From assembly GCA_934317005.1 (NCBI GenBank), contig CAKREB010000002.1, positions 1-64,000 on the forward strand: a stretch of DNA of 64,000 bases. Direction: 5' to 3'. Below, in pieces: positions 40,816 through 50,485 of this stretch (positions within the stretch are counted from its first letter, which is position 1; every line of letters starts with the position of its first letter). Position numbers and translations under genes: made by a program. This stretch comes from an uncultured Lachnospiraceae bacterium. GTDB taxonomy: Bacteria; Bacillota; Clostridia; Lachnospirales; Lachnospiraceae. The notes under the pieces are model-generated. The model searched no databases and was not told the DNA's origin. It worked only from the letters and a program-made list of their open reading frames with translations.

Positions 40816-42204
40816 ATGACGTTGAAAACGCATCAGACAGATTTTTCAAAGGGAAATGTATATCGAAACATTATGGAGGTGGCTGTGCCGATGATATTGG
40901 CACAGTTTCTTAACCTACTTTACAATGTAGTAGACAGAATATATATTGGAAGGATTCCAAAGGTCGGAACACTTGCGCTGACCGGTGTTGGACTTTGTTT
41001 TCCGATTATTTCGCTGATCACGGCATTTACATATCTTTTTGGAAATGGTGGAGCACCGTTATGTGCTATGGAACGTGGAAAAGGCGATGACAGGGAAGCA
41101 GAGAACCTGATGGGAAATGCATTTACACTGTTACTTTCGACAGGACTGTTTCTGACAGCACTTGGACTTTTGATCTATCGTCCTGTGTTGTATCTGTTTG
41201 GAGCCAGTGACACGACTTTTCCTTATGCGGGGGCATATATACAGATTTATCTTCTTGGGACAGTGTTTGTTATGGTTTCTGTCGGCATGAATCCTTTTAT
41301 TAATAGTCAGGGATTTGGAAATATTGGTATGTTTTCTGTGTTGATCGGTGCACTTTTAAATATTGTGTTAGATCCGATTTTTATCTTCGCCTTAGGAATG
41401 GGTGTGCGTGGGGCAGCAGTTGCTACGATTATTTCACAGTTTTTCTCGGCTGTATGGGTTATGCGTTTTCTGACGGGCGATAAGGCAGTTTTGCGATTGA
41501 AGAAAAGCTGCATGCGTCTAAAGGCTTTCCGGGTAAAGAAAATCATAGGATTAGGCAGTTCAAGCTTTATCATGGCTTTTACAAACAGTCTGGTTCAGGT
41601 CGTTTGCAATGCGACACTTCAGCTTCATGGAGGGGACATTTATGTTGGCGTGATGACAGTATTAAACTCTGTACGTGATATCTGCACATTGCCGGTGCAG
41701 GGCATTACAAATGGTGCTTCTCCGGTTATGAGCTTTAATTATGGAGAGAGAGCATATGAGAAAGTCAAAAAAGCAATTTACTTTTTAACCTTTCTGTGTG
41801 TGACATATACATTGTTAGTGTGGGGGATTTTAAAACTATTTCCGGAATTTTTTATCCAGATTTTTGATGCTTCTCCGACTATGTTAGAAAAGGGAGTGCC
41901 GGCACTTCATATTTATTTCTTTGGATTTTGTTTTATGGCACTGCAGTTTACGGGACAGAGTGTATTTCTGGCATTGGGAAAAGCAAAATCAGCCATTTTC
42001 TTTTCGCTTTTGCGAAAGGCATTTATAGTTGTGCCACTGACGTTGCTTTTGCCGGATGTAGCAGGACTTGGAGTGGATGGCGTGTTCTGGGCAGAGCCAA
42101 TCTCGAATCTGCTGGGTGGATGTGCCAGTTTCTTTACGATGCTTTGCACGGTATTTCCGGAACTGAAAAAAGGAATGGCATCAAAAGAGAGGGATAAGGG
42201 TTGA
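40816..42204 (+). CDS. MATE family efflux protein
   Basis: A membrane exporter of 462 residues with twelve predicted segments in two halves of six (NIMEVAVPMILAQFLNLLYNVVDRIYIGRI; KKIIGLGSSSFIMAFTNSLVQVVCN). Each half starts with the MATE pattern, and GNGGAPLCAMERGKGD is typical of the clade with MepA-like proteins. It would export drugs or other cations with Na+ or H+. It follows the bile salt hydrolase gene after 50 bp with no clear terminator, so the two may be co-transcribed. Bile acid export is a possible role but is only inferred. A terminator shared with the opposite gene follows. Confidence 0.88.
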   Translation: MTLKTHQTDFSKGNVYRNIMEVAVPMILAQFLNLLYNVVDRIYIGRIPKVGTLALTGVGLCFPIISLITAFTYLFGNGGAPLCAMERGKGDDREAENLMGNAFTLLLSTGLFLTALGLLIYRPVLYLFGASDTTFPYAGAYIQIYLLGTVFVMVSVGMNPFINSQGFGNIGMFSVLIGALLNIVLDPIFIFALGMGVRGAAVATIISQFFSAVWVMRFLTGDKAVLRLKKSCMRLKAFRVKKIIGLGSSSFIMAFTNSLVQVVCNATLQLHGGDIYVGVMTVLNSVRDICTLPVQGITNGASPVMSFNYGERAYEKVKKAIYFLTFLCVTYTLLVWGILKLFPEFFIQIFDASPTMLEKGVPALHIYFFGFCFMALQFTGQSVFLALGKAKSAIFFSLLRKAFIVVPLTLLLPDVAGLGVDGVFWAEPISNLLGGCASFFTMLCTVFPELKKGMASKERDKG

Positions 42205-42277
42205 TAAAACGGTTTTGCTTCTATGATTTGTGTGTATAGAGTATTTTCTTTTGAAGCTTTTATCATATTACTAAAAA

Positions 42278-42300
42278 GGCACCGCCTGCGCGGTGCCCTC
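42278..42300. terminator. Two-way terminator between MATE and CNNM genes
   Basis: GGCACCGC and GCGGTGCC form an eight-pair stem with a four-base loop, flanked by AAAAA on the left and a T-rich stretch on the right. It can serve both converging genes. Confidence 0.8.
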
Positions 42301-42323
42301 TATATTTTCACAATCTGTATTAT

Positions 42324-43655
42324 TTATTTTTCAATATGTTCTGTGCTATGTTCAGCTTCTTCTTCCTCGTTTTCCTTTTCCTGTGGGAAGAGATGAACCC
42401 GAACCTTATCAATGTGATTTTTTTCTGCTTCTAAAACAGTATAGCTTGCAAATTCATCACTAACACTTTCGCCTGTTTCCGGAAAATGGTCTAACAGGTT
42501 GATGATATGTCCGGAAATGGAATCATAATCCTCTGATTCGATCTTTATGTTAAGCTGTTCGTTTACATCATCTAATTTTGCTACACCAAGCAGGATATAT
42601 GTTTCATCATCGATCTTTGTAATCTCGTCTTCTTCGTTTTCATCGTATTCATCACGAATCTCACCGACGATTTCTTCAATCAGATCTTCAATCGTTAAGA
42701 TGCCGGCAGTCGCACCGTACTCATCTAATACGATTGCCATTGGGATGGAAGCCTGCTTCATCTCAAAAAACAGTTCAGAGATTTTCTTATATTCGTATGT
42801 GAAGTAAGGTTCTCTCATAATATCAGCAAGAGAAAAATCCTTTTTGGAACCCTGATAGAAAAATAAATCCTTCAGGTTAATGATTCCTACAACGTTATCA
42901 CGGCTTTCACTATATACCGGCATTCGCGTAAACGTATACTCGGTGTATTTCTCCATTAATTCATTATAGGAAAGATTAACATTGACAAAGGCAACATCCA
43001 TCTTAGGAACCATAACATCCTTTGCTAAAGAATCGCCGAAGTCAACCACATTTGTGATCATCTGGCGTTCCTCACTCTCAATGACACCCTCCTGATGGCT
43101 GACATCAACGATCGTGCGCAGTTCATTTTCCGTGATAGCAGGCTGCTTGCTTGTATCGATATGCAGCAGAAAAAGTAAACCACTGGATATTTTATTCATA
43201 ATGAAAGAGAGTGGCGTCAATATAGTTGTCAACGAATAAACAGGTTTTGCATAGATCAAAGCAAGCTTTTCACTATTCATGGTGGCAAGTGATTTTGGAA
43301 CAATCTCTCCGAAGATCAGAACGAGAACGGTCAAAATACCGGTTGCAATACCCGTGATCGCACTTACCATATCAGAATATCCTAACTTATGAGCCAGCTG
43401 AATGGCAAAGGAAGTCGCCAGCGAAGAAGCGGAAAGATTTACTACGTTATTTCCGATCAGGATGGCACTTAACAGTTTGGTAGGCTTTTCAACAAGCTTT
43501 AATACCAAAGCTGCGTTTTTGACATTTTCATCTGCCAATGATCTGATGCGCATTTTGTTTACAGTAGTCAGGCATGTTTCTGCAGAAGAAAAGAAAGCAG
43601 AAAATGCCAGAAGAATGAGCAGAATGATAATCTGCGTGGCGTCACTTGAATCCAA
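42324..43655 (-). CDS. CNNM/HlyC-CorC family membrane protein with CBS domains
   Basis: A 443-residue protein with an N-terminal CNNM (DUF21) membrane domain of about four helices (IILLILLAFSAFFSSAETCL; LIGNNVVNLSASSLAT), a CBS pair at about 205-330 (DVMVPKMDVAFVNVNLSYNE; MAIVLDEYGATAGILTIEDLIEEIVGEIRDEYDE), and the CorC/HlyC C-terminal domain that ends the fold. The C-terminus is acidic. Such proteins are linked to magnesium export or protection. The start ATG at 43655 lies at a plausible site. It stands alone and faces the MATE gene. Confidence 0.88.
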   Translation of the reverse strand: MDSSDATQIIILLILLAFSAFFSSAETCLTTVNKMRIRSLADENVKNAALVLKLVEKPTKLLSAILIGNNVVNLSASSLATSFAIQLAHKLGYSDMVSAITGIATGILTVLVLIFGEIVPKSLATMNSEKLALIYAKPVYSLTTILTPLSFIMNKISSGLLFLLHIDTSKQPAITENELRTIVDVSHQEGVIESEERQMITNVVDFGDSLAKDVMVPKMDVAFVNVNLSYNELMEKYTEYTFTRMPVYSESRDNVVGIINLKDLFFYQGSKKDFSLADIMREPYFTYEYKKISELFFEMKQASIPMAIVLDEYGATAGILTIEDLIEEIVGEIRDEYDENEEDEITKIDDETYILLGVAKLDDVNEQLNIKIESEDYDSISGHIINLLDHFPETGESVSDEFASYTVLEAEKNHIDKVRVHLFPQEKENEEEEAEHSTEHIEK

Positions 43656-43916
43656 AAAAAATCAACTCCAATCAATAATATTTTTGTTAGAAAAGTTAGT
43701 CTTTCCTAACAATTACAACTTAAATCGAGTAACAGTCAATATTTTACAATAGACAGCATGTTTGTGTCAAGTAATGAAGAAAGTGTAAATACAAAAAAGT
43801 GAAATAAGTGTGAATTGTCAAAAAACTATTGATTTTTCGAGGAAAAAGATATACAATTAGGACAACAAATAAAGACAGCGATGTGTATCGTATTATGTCA
43901 GGAAAGGGAGGCTGGT

Positions 43917-44504
43917 ATGAGAAAGAAATCCCATATTTCCTTAGCACGATATTTGATGGACAGTGAAGGGATGGAGAAGATAAAACTTCATAAAAAGGCT
44001 TTTTACATTGGTAGTGTATTACCGGATTGTGTTCCAAGCTTTTTGGTTCGCAAGCATACGATAGAAGATTCTTTTGAAGTTTTAGAAAAGGAACTGCGAA
44101 AAATGGTATCACATTATAGCCCGAAAGAGGGGGCAGATGCATATTTTTATATTCGATTAGGGGTGATTACGCATTATGTAGCAGATTACTTTACTTTTCC
44201 ACATAACGTTAATTATGACGGGAAATTAAAAGATCATTGTATTTACGAGGAAGAATTAAAAGATGAAATTCGTTCCTATATAAAGAGCCCGGAAGCAATA
44301 AGAAAGCGTTTAGGTGTAACCATACATGAACCGGAGATGATTTTATCTTTTATTAAGAGAATGCATCAGATATATTCAGAGACGAGAAGCGCAGTACAAC
44401 GCGATTGTGAATATATTGTATGTTTATGTCATACTATTGTAGATGCGATTCTTCTATTATTTGAAAAGGGATTTCAATCATCCTGTGTATCAATGTCAGT
44501 GTGA
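43917..44504 (+). CDS. Zinc-dependent phospholipase C-like protein
   Basis: A 195-residue, mainly helical protein like the zinc-dependent phospholipase C family. HISLARYLMDS near the start, the pair KAFYIGSVLPDCVPSF and RLGVITHYVADYFTFPHN (with His, Asp and His as metal ligands) are the characteristic blocks; ILSFIKRMHQIYSE follows. No signal peptide is seen, so it acts in the cytoplasm or is not exported in the usual way, and lipid may not be its substrate. GGGAGG upstream fixes the ATG at 43917. It is followed by a strong terminator. Confidence 0.75.
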   Translation: MRKKSHISLARYLMDSEGMEKIKLHKKAFYIGSVLPDCVPSFLVRKHTIEDSFEVLEKELRKMVSHYSPKEGADAYFYIRLGVITHYVADYFTFPHNVNYDGKLKDHCIYEEELKDEIRSYIKSPEAIRKRLGVTIHEPEMILSFIKRMHQIYSETRSAVQRDCEYIVCLCHTIVDAILLLFEKGFQSSCVSMSV

Positions 44505-44555
44505 GTAATATGGAAGACGGCAAGTTTTATGAGGGCGGAGCCGTACAGCGTGTTA

Positions 44556-44600
44556 AAGACCGATATTTTGTAAGTTTACGAAATATCGGTCTTTGTTTTC
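44556..44600 (+). terminator. Terminator after phospholipase C-like gene
   Basis: AAAGACCGATATTT pairs with AAATATCGGTCTTT around 12 bases, followed by GTTTTC. The 14 bp stem is perfect. Confidence 0.8.
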
Positions 44601-44646
44601 TTTCTATTATAGTGTATGATAAGAAAGAATGATTATAAGGAAAGGT

Positions 44647-46809
44647 ATGGTTTTAAGAATGGATGGAAATATGCTCGGTAATGTTGTGGGGATAGGATAT
44701 TATGTTTTGTTTCAAATAATAGGGATGATTTTAGGATACGAGCTGCTGTCAAAGGAGCAGAAAGCAGCTCGTCTTTTGCTGGGAAGTGTATTTGGAAGTA
44801 TTCTCATGCAGTGGATGCCGGCTCTGCTCTCTATGGTAATGGGCTTTAACAAAAGTTCTCATATTGCAGCACTAGCTTTGACTTTTCTGTTTGCAGGGAT
44901 AGGAATTATCAGTAGCAGACGATATATGGGAAAGAAGGAACAAAACAGTGATAATATTTCTGTTGCGGCAGATGAAACGGACAGTCTTTTTAAGCGGATC
45001 ACAAGAGAGTATGGTTATCTTCTGGTAATCCTGCCGGTTTTCGTTTTCTTTGTTAGTTTATTATGGACCCATAGTATTCCATATGCAGCAGATGGAAGTA
45101 TTCATACAGGTCAGTCTACAAATGGTGATATGAATATGCATCTGGCATTTATTACAAGTGTTGCAAAGCAGGGCATTTTTCCGCCGGAATATTCTCTCCT
45201 GCCGGGAACTAAGCTGTCATATCCTTTCTTGTGTGATACTGTTTCTTCCAGTATATATCTGTGGGGTGGCAGTTTAAGGACAGCATATATTGTGCCAATG
45301 CTATTTGCGGTTTTACAGGTGTTTATGGGAGTTATGCTTTTGGCAAAGGAAATTTTAAAAAGCCGTACAAAAGCAGTTATTGCATGGATTTTTTTCTTTT
45401 TTAACGGTGGATTTGGCATTTACTATTTTGTCAAAGGTGCCTGGAGTGATCCTAAGATATTTACCAGAATCTTTACGGAATTTTATCAGACACCAACGAA
45501 TTATGTGGATGGAAATATCCGCTGGTCTAATATTATTGTTGATATGCTTTTGCCACAGAGAGCCACTTTGTTTGGATGGGCGGTGCTGATGCCAGCGTTA
45601 TACATGCTGTATCGTGCGATCATGATGAAAAAAAGAAGCTATTTTGTGATCACGGCTGTGATGGCCGGCTGCCTGCCGATGATCCATACACATTCTTTTC
45701 TGGCACTGGGACTTGTCTGTGCGATGTGGCTGATCTATTCCATGCGGACAGAATTTAATGCAGGATGGAAAAGCAAGGAGTCAAAGATTGAGCTGTGGAT
45801 GTTATTTGGCTTTTTCCTTTTGATGTGTGGACTCGATGCTATACGGCGAGTCGTTACGGTTTCGGATACAGTATATTTTTGGATTGCTATGGCAGGAATT
45901 GCAGCAGTAGTTGTCATCTGTCTGTACTTTACTGTTCGGGGACTGCGTGAAGAAAAGGGAAGAACGATGATCTTAAACTGGGGAATGCTTCTTGCAGTTA
46001 CATTAGTGCTTGCGCTTCCGCAGTTACTGGAGTGGACATTTCAGCAGGCACATGGGAGCCAGTTTGTGCGTGGTTATTTTAACTGGGCAAATCTAAATGA
46101 TACTTATCTGGGGTTCTATTTTAAAAATATTGGTATTGTATGGATTTTAAGTATCGTTGCCCTGATCTTTACCAGAACCAGAAATTATTTTATCGTATCG
46201 CCATCGTTTTTTATCTGGTTCGTTGCAGAGCTTCTGGTATTCCAGCCAAATGTATATGATAATAACAAATTATTGTATGTAGGATATCTGTTCCTGTGCT
46301 TTTTGTCAGCAGATTATCTGGTTGAGATTGTAAAGAAGCTTCATTCGGCTGCCGTGCGCAGGACGATTTATGCAGTTGTCATGTTTTTTGCCGGAATTTC
46401 TGCTGTTTTGACGATGGGACGTGAGGCGGTTTCTGATTATCAGCTTTATAGCAGGGAAGAAGTAGAAATGTGCAAGTATATTGAAAAGAACACAGATCCT
46501 ACGGATGTGATCTTAACAGATACCAGATATAACAATGGTGTGGTTTCTCTGACAGGAAGAAACATCGTATGCGGCTGCAGCAGTTTTTTGTATTACCATG
46601 GTCTGCCATATGAAAAGCAGGAGGAAGATGTAAAGACGATGTATCAGAATCCACAGGATACCAGCCTTTTTGACAAATATCATGTGAAGTATATTTTTAT
46701 CAGTAACAGTGAGCGTTATAATTATACCATCCTATCAGAGGATGCTTTCTTAGAGAATTTTAAAGAAGTGCATCGGGTGGCAGACATTGTTTTGTATCAG
46801 AGAAAATAA
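44647..46809 (+). CDS. Large polytopic membrane protein, GT-C-like
   Basis: About 720 residues with some fourteen to sixteen membrane helices and a C-terminal outside domain (about 600-720). The outside loop after the fourth helix holds THSIPYAADGSIHTGQSTNGDMNMHL, with an acidic pair as found in the first loop of GT-C glycosyltransferases. GTKLSYPFLCDTVSS and TEFYQTPTNYVDGNIRW follow. I do not recognise a named family; a lipid-linked sugar transferase or related envelope enzyme is the likely role. The ATG at 44647 (AAGGA upstream) is the best of several starts. It stands alone before the metal transporter promoter. Confidence 0.65.
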   Translation: MVLRMDGNMLGNVVGIGYYVLFQIIGMILGYELLSKEQKAARLLLGSVFGSILMQWMPALLSMVMGFNKSSHIAALALTFLFAGIGIISSRRYMGKKEQNSDNISVAADETDSLFKRITREYGYLLVILPVFVFFVSLLWTHSIPYAADGSIHTGQSTNGDMNMHLAFITSVAKQGIFPPEYSLLPGTKLSYPFLCDTVSSSIYLWGGSLRTAYIVPMLFAVLQVFMGVMLLAKEILKSRTKAVIAWIFFFFNGGFGIYYFVKGAWSDPKIFTRIFTEFYQTPTNYVDGNIRWSNIIVDMLLPQRATLFGWAVLMPALYMLYRAIMMKKRSYFVITAVMAGCLPMIHTHSFLALGLVCAMWLIYSMRTEFNAGWKSKESKIELWMLFGFFLLMCGLDAIRRVVTVSDTVYFWIAMAGIAAVVVICLYFTVRGLREEKGRTMILNWGMLLAVTLVLALPQLLEWTFQQAHGSQFVRGYFNWANLNDTYLGFYFKNIGIVWILSIVALIFTRTRNYFIVSPSFFIWFVAELLVFQPNVYDNNKLLYVGYLFLCFLSADYLVEIVKKLHSAAVRRTIYAVVMFFAGISAVLTMGREAVSDYQLYSREEVEMCKYIEKNTDPTDVILTDTRYNNGVVSLTGRNIVCGCSSFLYYHGLPYEKQEEDVKTMYQNPQDTSLFDKYHVKYIFISNSERYNYTILSEDAFLENFKEVHRVADIVLYQRK

Positions 46810-46824
46810 TAGATTGATCAAATC

Positions 46825-46853
46825 TTGACAAATGAAAAAACTGACAGTAAAAT
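46825..46853 (+). promoter_or_regulatory. Promoter of the metal ABC transporter operon
   Basis: TTGACA (46825-46830) and TAAAAT (46848-46853) are spaced by 17 bp, 42 bp before the ATG. No clear Zur or Fur palindrome was seen. Confidence 0.65.
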
Positions 46854-46894
46854 GAAAAAGGTTTTCAAATTAAGAAAAAGTCAGGAGGATAGCT

Positions 46895-47602
46895 ATGGGA
46901 GAAAAGGATTGTCTGATTTCCTGTCGGGATGCAGGACTTGGCTATGATAATAAACCATTGATGGAACACTTTAATTTTTCTGTTTATCGTGGTGACTATG
47001 TGTGTGTAGTAGGAGAAAATGGTTCGGGAAAAAGTACTTTGATCAAAACGATTCTTAACTTGGTCAAACCGGTTAGTGGTAAAGTAGAGTTAGCGGATGA
47101 GATTCAAAATGGAGCGATTGGGTATCTGCCACAGCAGACACAGATGCAAAGACAGTTTCCTGCCAGTGTCATGGAAGTGGTCCTATCCGGTTTTCTCAAT
47201 CAGTCCCATCGCACACCTTTTTATAAGAAGGAAGAAAAAAAGATAGCATTAGGGCATCTGCGTAAACTGGGGATAGAAAATCTGGCAAAGGAGTGCTATG
47301 GTGTTTTGTCCGGAGGACAGCAGCAGAGGGTGCTTCTTGCACGTGCACTTTGTGCGGCAAGTAAGCTTATGGTATTGGATGAACCGGTCACAGGCTTAGA
47401 TCCGATGGCAACCGACATTATGTACGAAAGCCTGCGCAAGCTGAATCAGGAGGGGATGGCGATTGTCATGGTAACACATGACATACAGCGTGCTGTTTTG
47501 GAGGCTGATCATATCCTTCATTTGAACGATGGAAAATATTTTTATGGAACGGTTCAAGAGTATAAACATTCAGATTTTGCCCGGTGGCGGAAAGGAGAAT
47601 GA
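46895..47602 (+). CDS. Metal ABC transporter ATP-binding protein (Zn/Mn type)
   Basis: The ATPase of an importer of the ZnuC/AdcC/MntB class, 235 residues. Walker A reads GENGSGKSTL (about 42-51), the Q-loop is GYLPQQTQMQRQFPASVMEVVLSGF, the signature is LSGGQQQRVLLARAL, Walker B is LMVLDEPVTGLD, and the switch His lies in VTHD. The PASVMEVVLSGF part is typical of the zinc/manganese group. It is followed after one base by the permease gene. The substrate-binding lipoprotein is not in this window on either side, so it must lie elsewhere. Zinc is the better guess. Confidence 0.88.
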   Translation: MGEKDCLISCRDAGLGYDNKPLMEHFNFSVYRGDYVCVVGENGSGKSTLIKTILNLVKPVSGKVELADEIQNGAIGYLPQQTQMQRQFPASVMEVVLSGFLNQSHRTPFYKKEEKKIALGHLRKLGIENLAKECYGVLSGGQQQRVLLARALCAASKLMVLDEPVTGLDPMATDIMYESLRKLNQEGMAIVMVTHDIQRAVLEADHILHLNDGKYFYGTVQEYKHSDFARWRKGE

Positions 47603-47603
47603 C

Positions 47604-48431
47604 ATGATATCATTTATTGCAGAAATGTTTAGTTATCCATTTATTGTGCGTGCATTTGTGGTAGGCGTTTTGGTTTCTCTCTGTGCGGCGTTACTTGGTG
47701 TAAGTCTGGTTTTAAAGCAGTATTCTATGATCGGAGATGGGTTATCTCATGTTTCCTATGGTGCTTTGTCGATTGCATTGGCATGTAATATTGCACCGTT
47801 AAAATTGTCGATTCCTATTGTGATAGCGGCAGCATTCCTTTTGCTTCGCATGACGGAAAAGGGAATCATGAAATCCGATGCAGCGATTGCGGCAGTGTCT
47901 GCTTCGGCGCTTGCTATCGGTGTAAGTGTCACTTCGCTGACTACGGGAATGACAACAGATGTAAACAGTTACATGTTTGGCAGTATTCTTGCGATGACAA
48001 GAGAGGATGTTGTGTTAAGTGCCGTGCTGTCTGTTGTTGTATTGGTTTTGTTTGTATTTTGTTATCATAATATTTTTGCGGTTACGTTTGATGAAAGCTT
48101 TGGAAGAGCGATTGGAGTAAAGGTTTCTTTCTACAACAGTATGATAGCGATTCTGACAGCAGTTACCATTGTGCTTGGCATGCAGATGATGGGAGCCATG
48201 TTAATTTCCAGTCTGGTTATTTTTCCGTCGCTTACATCCATGCGGTTATTTCAAAGTTTTCGAAAGGTTGTAATCTGTTCGGGAATTTTGTCAGTAATCT
48301 GTTTTTCGATAGGCATGATCATATCCTATCAGTCGGCGATGCCGGCGGGAGCCAGTGTGGTGCTTGCAAATCTGGCTGCATTTATTTTATTTTTTATACT
48401 GGGAAAACTACTGGGAAAGGCAGGAAAATAG
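47604..48431 (+). CDS. Metal ABC transporter permease (ZnuB/AdcB type)
   Basis: A membrane protein of 275 residues with eight or nine segments of the ABC-3 permease family. Family blocks are FIVRAFVVGVLVSLCAALLG, SMIGDGLSHVSYGALSIA (the coupling and metal path region) and MQMMGAMLISSLVIFPSLTSMRL. The ATG at 47604 follows AAGGAGAATGAC and comes right after the ATPase stop. The homocysteine methyltransferase gene follows after four bases, so the three are one operon. This is suggestive because that enzyme needs zinc. Confidence 0.88.
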   Translation: MISFIAEMFSYPFIVRAFVVGVLVSLCAALLGVSLVLKQYSMIGDGLSHVSYGALSIALACNIAPLKLSIPIVIAAAFLLLRMTEKGIMKSDAAIAAVSASALAIGVSVTSLTTGMTTDVNSYMFGSILAMTREDVVLSAVLSVVVLVLFVFCYHNIFAVTFDESFGRAIGVKVSFYNSMIAILTAVTIVLGMQMMGAMLISSLVIFPSLTSMRLFQSFRKVVICSGILSVICFSIGMIISYQSAMPAGASVVLANLAAFILFFILGKLLGKAGK

Positions 48432-48435
48432 CAAT

Positions 48436-50307
48436 ATGACAATACAGGAATATATTCAGAAAAAACCACTCTTATTTGATGGAGCGATGGGAACCTATAT
48501 TGTAGAAAAACATCCGGAGCTTGCCGGAAAGTCGTGTGAAACCTTAAATGTTTTGTATCCGGGAATCGTACAGGAGATTCATGAAGAATATATGAAAGCC
48601 GGAGCAGTGGCAATTAAGACGAATACATTTGCCGCAAATGAACAGATGCAGCAGATGGACAGGGAGTCTGTCAGAGAGCAGATTCACAGGGGATGGGAGA
48701 TTGCAGAAAGAGCGGTAAAGGAACAGGAAGGCACGCATTTTATTTTTGCAGATATCGGGCCGATTCCGGTAAGAGAAGATGCGGATCTGTATGCAGCGTA
48801 TCAGAGGGTCGTAGATGATTTTTTGGAGTGTGAGGCAAAGTGCTTTCTCTTTGAAACGATGGAAAGCAGCGAAGCACTTGAAAAGATATCTGTCTATATT
48901 AAGGAGCGCGTTCCGGAAGCGTTTATTATTGTATCTTTTGCTGCTTCGCCGGAAGGATATACCAGAGCAGGTTTCTGGGGGAAAAAGCTTTTTTGGAATC
49001 TGCAGGATTGTGAAACGGTTGATGCAGTGGGCTTTAATTGCATTTCAGGGCCAAAACATCTGTTAGAGATGGTAAAGGGACTTCCGGTTGGTCAGTTAAA
49101 AAAGCGTCTGGTGATCATGCCAAATGCAGGTTATCCGACGATGCTTGGAAACCGCATCTATTACGGTGCCAACAGGCAGTATTTCGGACAGATTGCCTAT
49201 GAACTTTTGCAGGAGGGAACCGATATTATCGGCGGCTGCTGTGGAACGACACCAAGAGATATTAAGCATATCTGTGAGAGAATGGAAAATATGCCGATAG
49301 TTTCTAAAACCTTAGATAAGGTAACGGAGGTTTCGGATAGCAGGGAAACGGATGCCTTAAAAGAAAAGCGTGCAATAGACAACGGAAAGAACTTTTTTGC
49401 AAAGAAATTAAAAGCAGGTAAAAAGGTGTTAGTTGTGGAACTGGACCCTCCGATTGAACCGGATATTGATTTCTTTATGGAGGGAGCAGCCAGATATAAG
49501 TATGCAGGTGTTGATGCGATTGATATTGCAGATTGTCCAATCGCAAAGGCGAGAATCGATAGCAGTATTCTGGCATGTAAGCTTTCAAGAGAGCTAGGAA
49601 TTACGGCAATTCCACATATGACCTGCCGCGATCGTAATATCAATGCGACAAAAGCGCTACTTCTGGGGTTGAACATAGAAGGCATCAACAATGTGCTGAC
49701 AGTGACCGGAGATCCTGTTCCGGCAGCGATGCGCAATCAGATCAAAACGATGTTTAGTTATAATTCCGCTATTCTGGCACGGCATATACAGACCTTCAAT
49801 GAAGAGGTATTTACAAAGAATCCGTTTATGGTGTCCGGTGCGTTAAATATCAATGCGTTAAACTTTGATTCACAGCTTCGTCACGCAAAGACTAAGTTAG
49901 AGAGTGGTGTCAGCGTGTTGTTTACACAGCCGGTACTTTCCAGGCGTGGTTTAGAAAACTTAAAGAGAGCACGCAAGGAGCTTCCGGTGAAGCTTTTAGG
50001 CGGTGTAATGCCGGTAGTCAGTTATCGTAATGCTACATTTATGAATAATGAGATGGCAGGAATTGAAGTAGAGGACAGTATCATCGAACGTTATCGGGAT
50101 AAAAACAGGGAAGAGGGAGAAAAACTGGCATATGAGATTTCTACTCATATCATTGATGAGATTACGGATTATGTGGACGGATATTATGTGATCACACCGT
50201 TTAAACGTGTAGAATTGATCCTTCGAATTGTCGATTATATCAAAAGTCTGGAAAAAAATGAAAAAAATAAAAAAAGTGCTTGCAAAATACAAAAGACTGT
50301 TATATAA
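48436..50307 (+). CDS. Bifunctional homocysteine S-methyltransferase / methylenetetrahydrofolate reductase
   Basis: A fused enzyme of 623 residues. Residues 1-300 form a homocysteine S-methyltransferase (LLFDGAMGTYIVEKHP, KTNTFAANE, GFNCISGPKHLL and the zinc ligands GGCCGTTPRDI near 280). Residues about 335-600 form a MetF-type 5,10-methylene-THF reductase (VVELDPPIEPDIDFFMEGA, ITAIPHMTCRDRN, LTGDP-like VTGDPVPAAMRN, FTQPVLS). The same fusion is known as YitJ in Bacillus and in Thermotoga. It supplies methyl groups for methionine. It follows the metal transporter genes with four bases between. No S-box riboswitch is seen. Confidence 0.9.
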   Translation: MTIQEYIQKKPLLFDGAMGTYIVEKHPELAGKSCETLNVLYPGIVQEIHEEYMKAGAVAIKTNTFAANEQMQQMDRESVREQIHRGWEIAERAVKEQEGTHFIFADIGPIPVREDADLYAAYQRVVDDFLECEAKCFLFETMESSEALEKISVYIKERVPEAFIIVSFAASPEGYTRAGFWGKKLFWNLQDCETVDAVGFNCISGPKHLLEMVKGLPVGQLKKRLVIMPNAGYPTMLGNRIYYGANRQYFGQIAYELLQEGTDIIGGCCGTTPRDIKHICERMENMPIVSKTLDKVTEVSDSRETDALKEKRAIDNGKNFFAKKLKAGKKVLVVELDPPIEPDIDFFMEGAARYKYAGVDAIDIADCPIAKARIDSSILACKLSRELGITAIPHMTCRDRNINATKALLLGLNIEGINNVLTVTGDPVPAAMRNQIKTMFSYNSAILARHIQTFNEEVFTKNPFMVSGALNINALNFDSQLRHAKTKLESGVSVLFTQPVLSRRGLENLKRARKELPVKLLGGVMPVVSYRNATFMNNEMAGIEVEDSIIERYRDKNREEGEKLAYEISTHIIDEITDYVDGYYVITPFKRVELILRIVDYIKSLEKNEKNKKSACKIQKTVI

Positions 50308-50342
50308 TGTACTAGTGCTCGCGAGTGAGGCGGGCACATTGA

Positions 50343-50414
50343 TGGGCTATCGCCAAATGGTAAGGCACTGGACTCTGACTCCAGCATTTCAAGGTTCGAA
50401 TCCTTGTAGCCCAG
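50343..50414 (+). tRNA. tRNA-Gln (CTG anticodon), copy 1
   Basis: The acceptor arm TGGGCTA pairs with TAGCCCA. The anticodon arm CTGGA-CTCTGAC-TCCAG shows anticodon CTG for CAG codons, and GGTTCGAATCC forms the T arm. Discriminator G; CCA is not encoded. 72 bases. Confidence 0.95.
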
Positions 50415-50485
50415 TTTGGTATAGGCACAGCGTGCTTTGTTACCGGATGTGCAAAAGGCACATTATTATATAATTTCATATTTGA

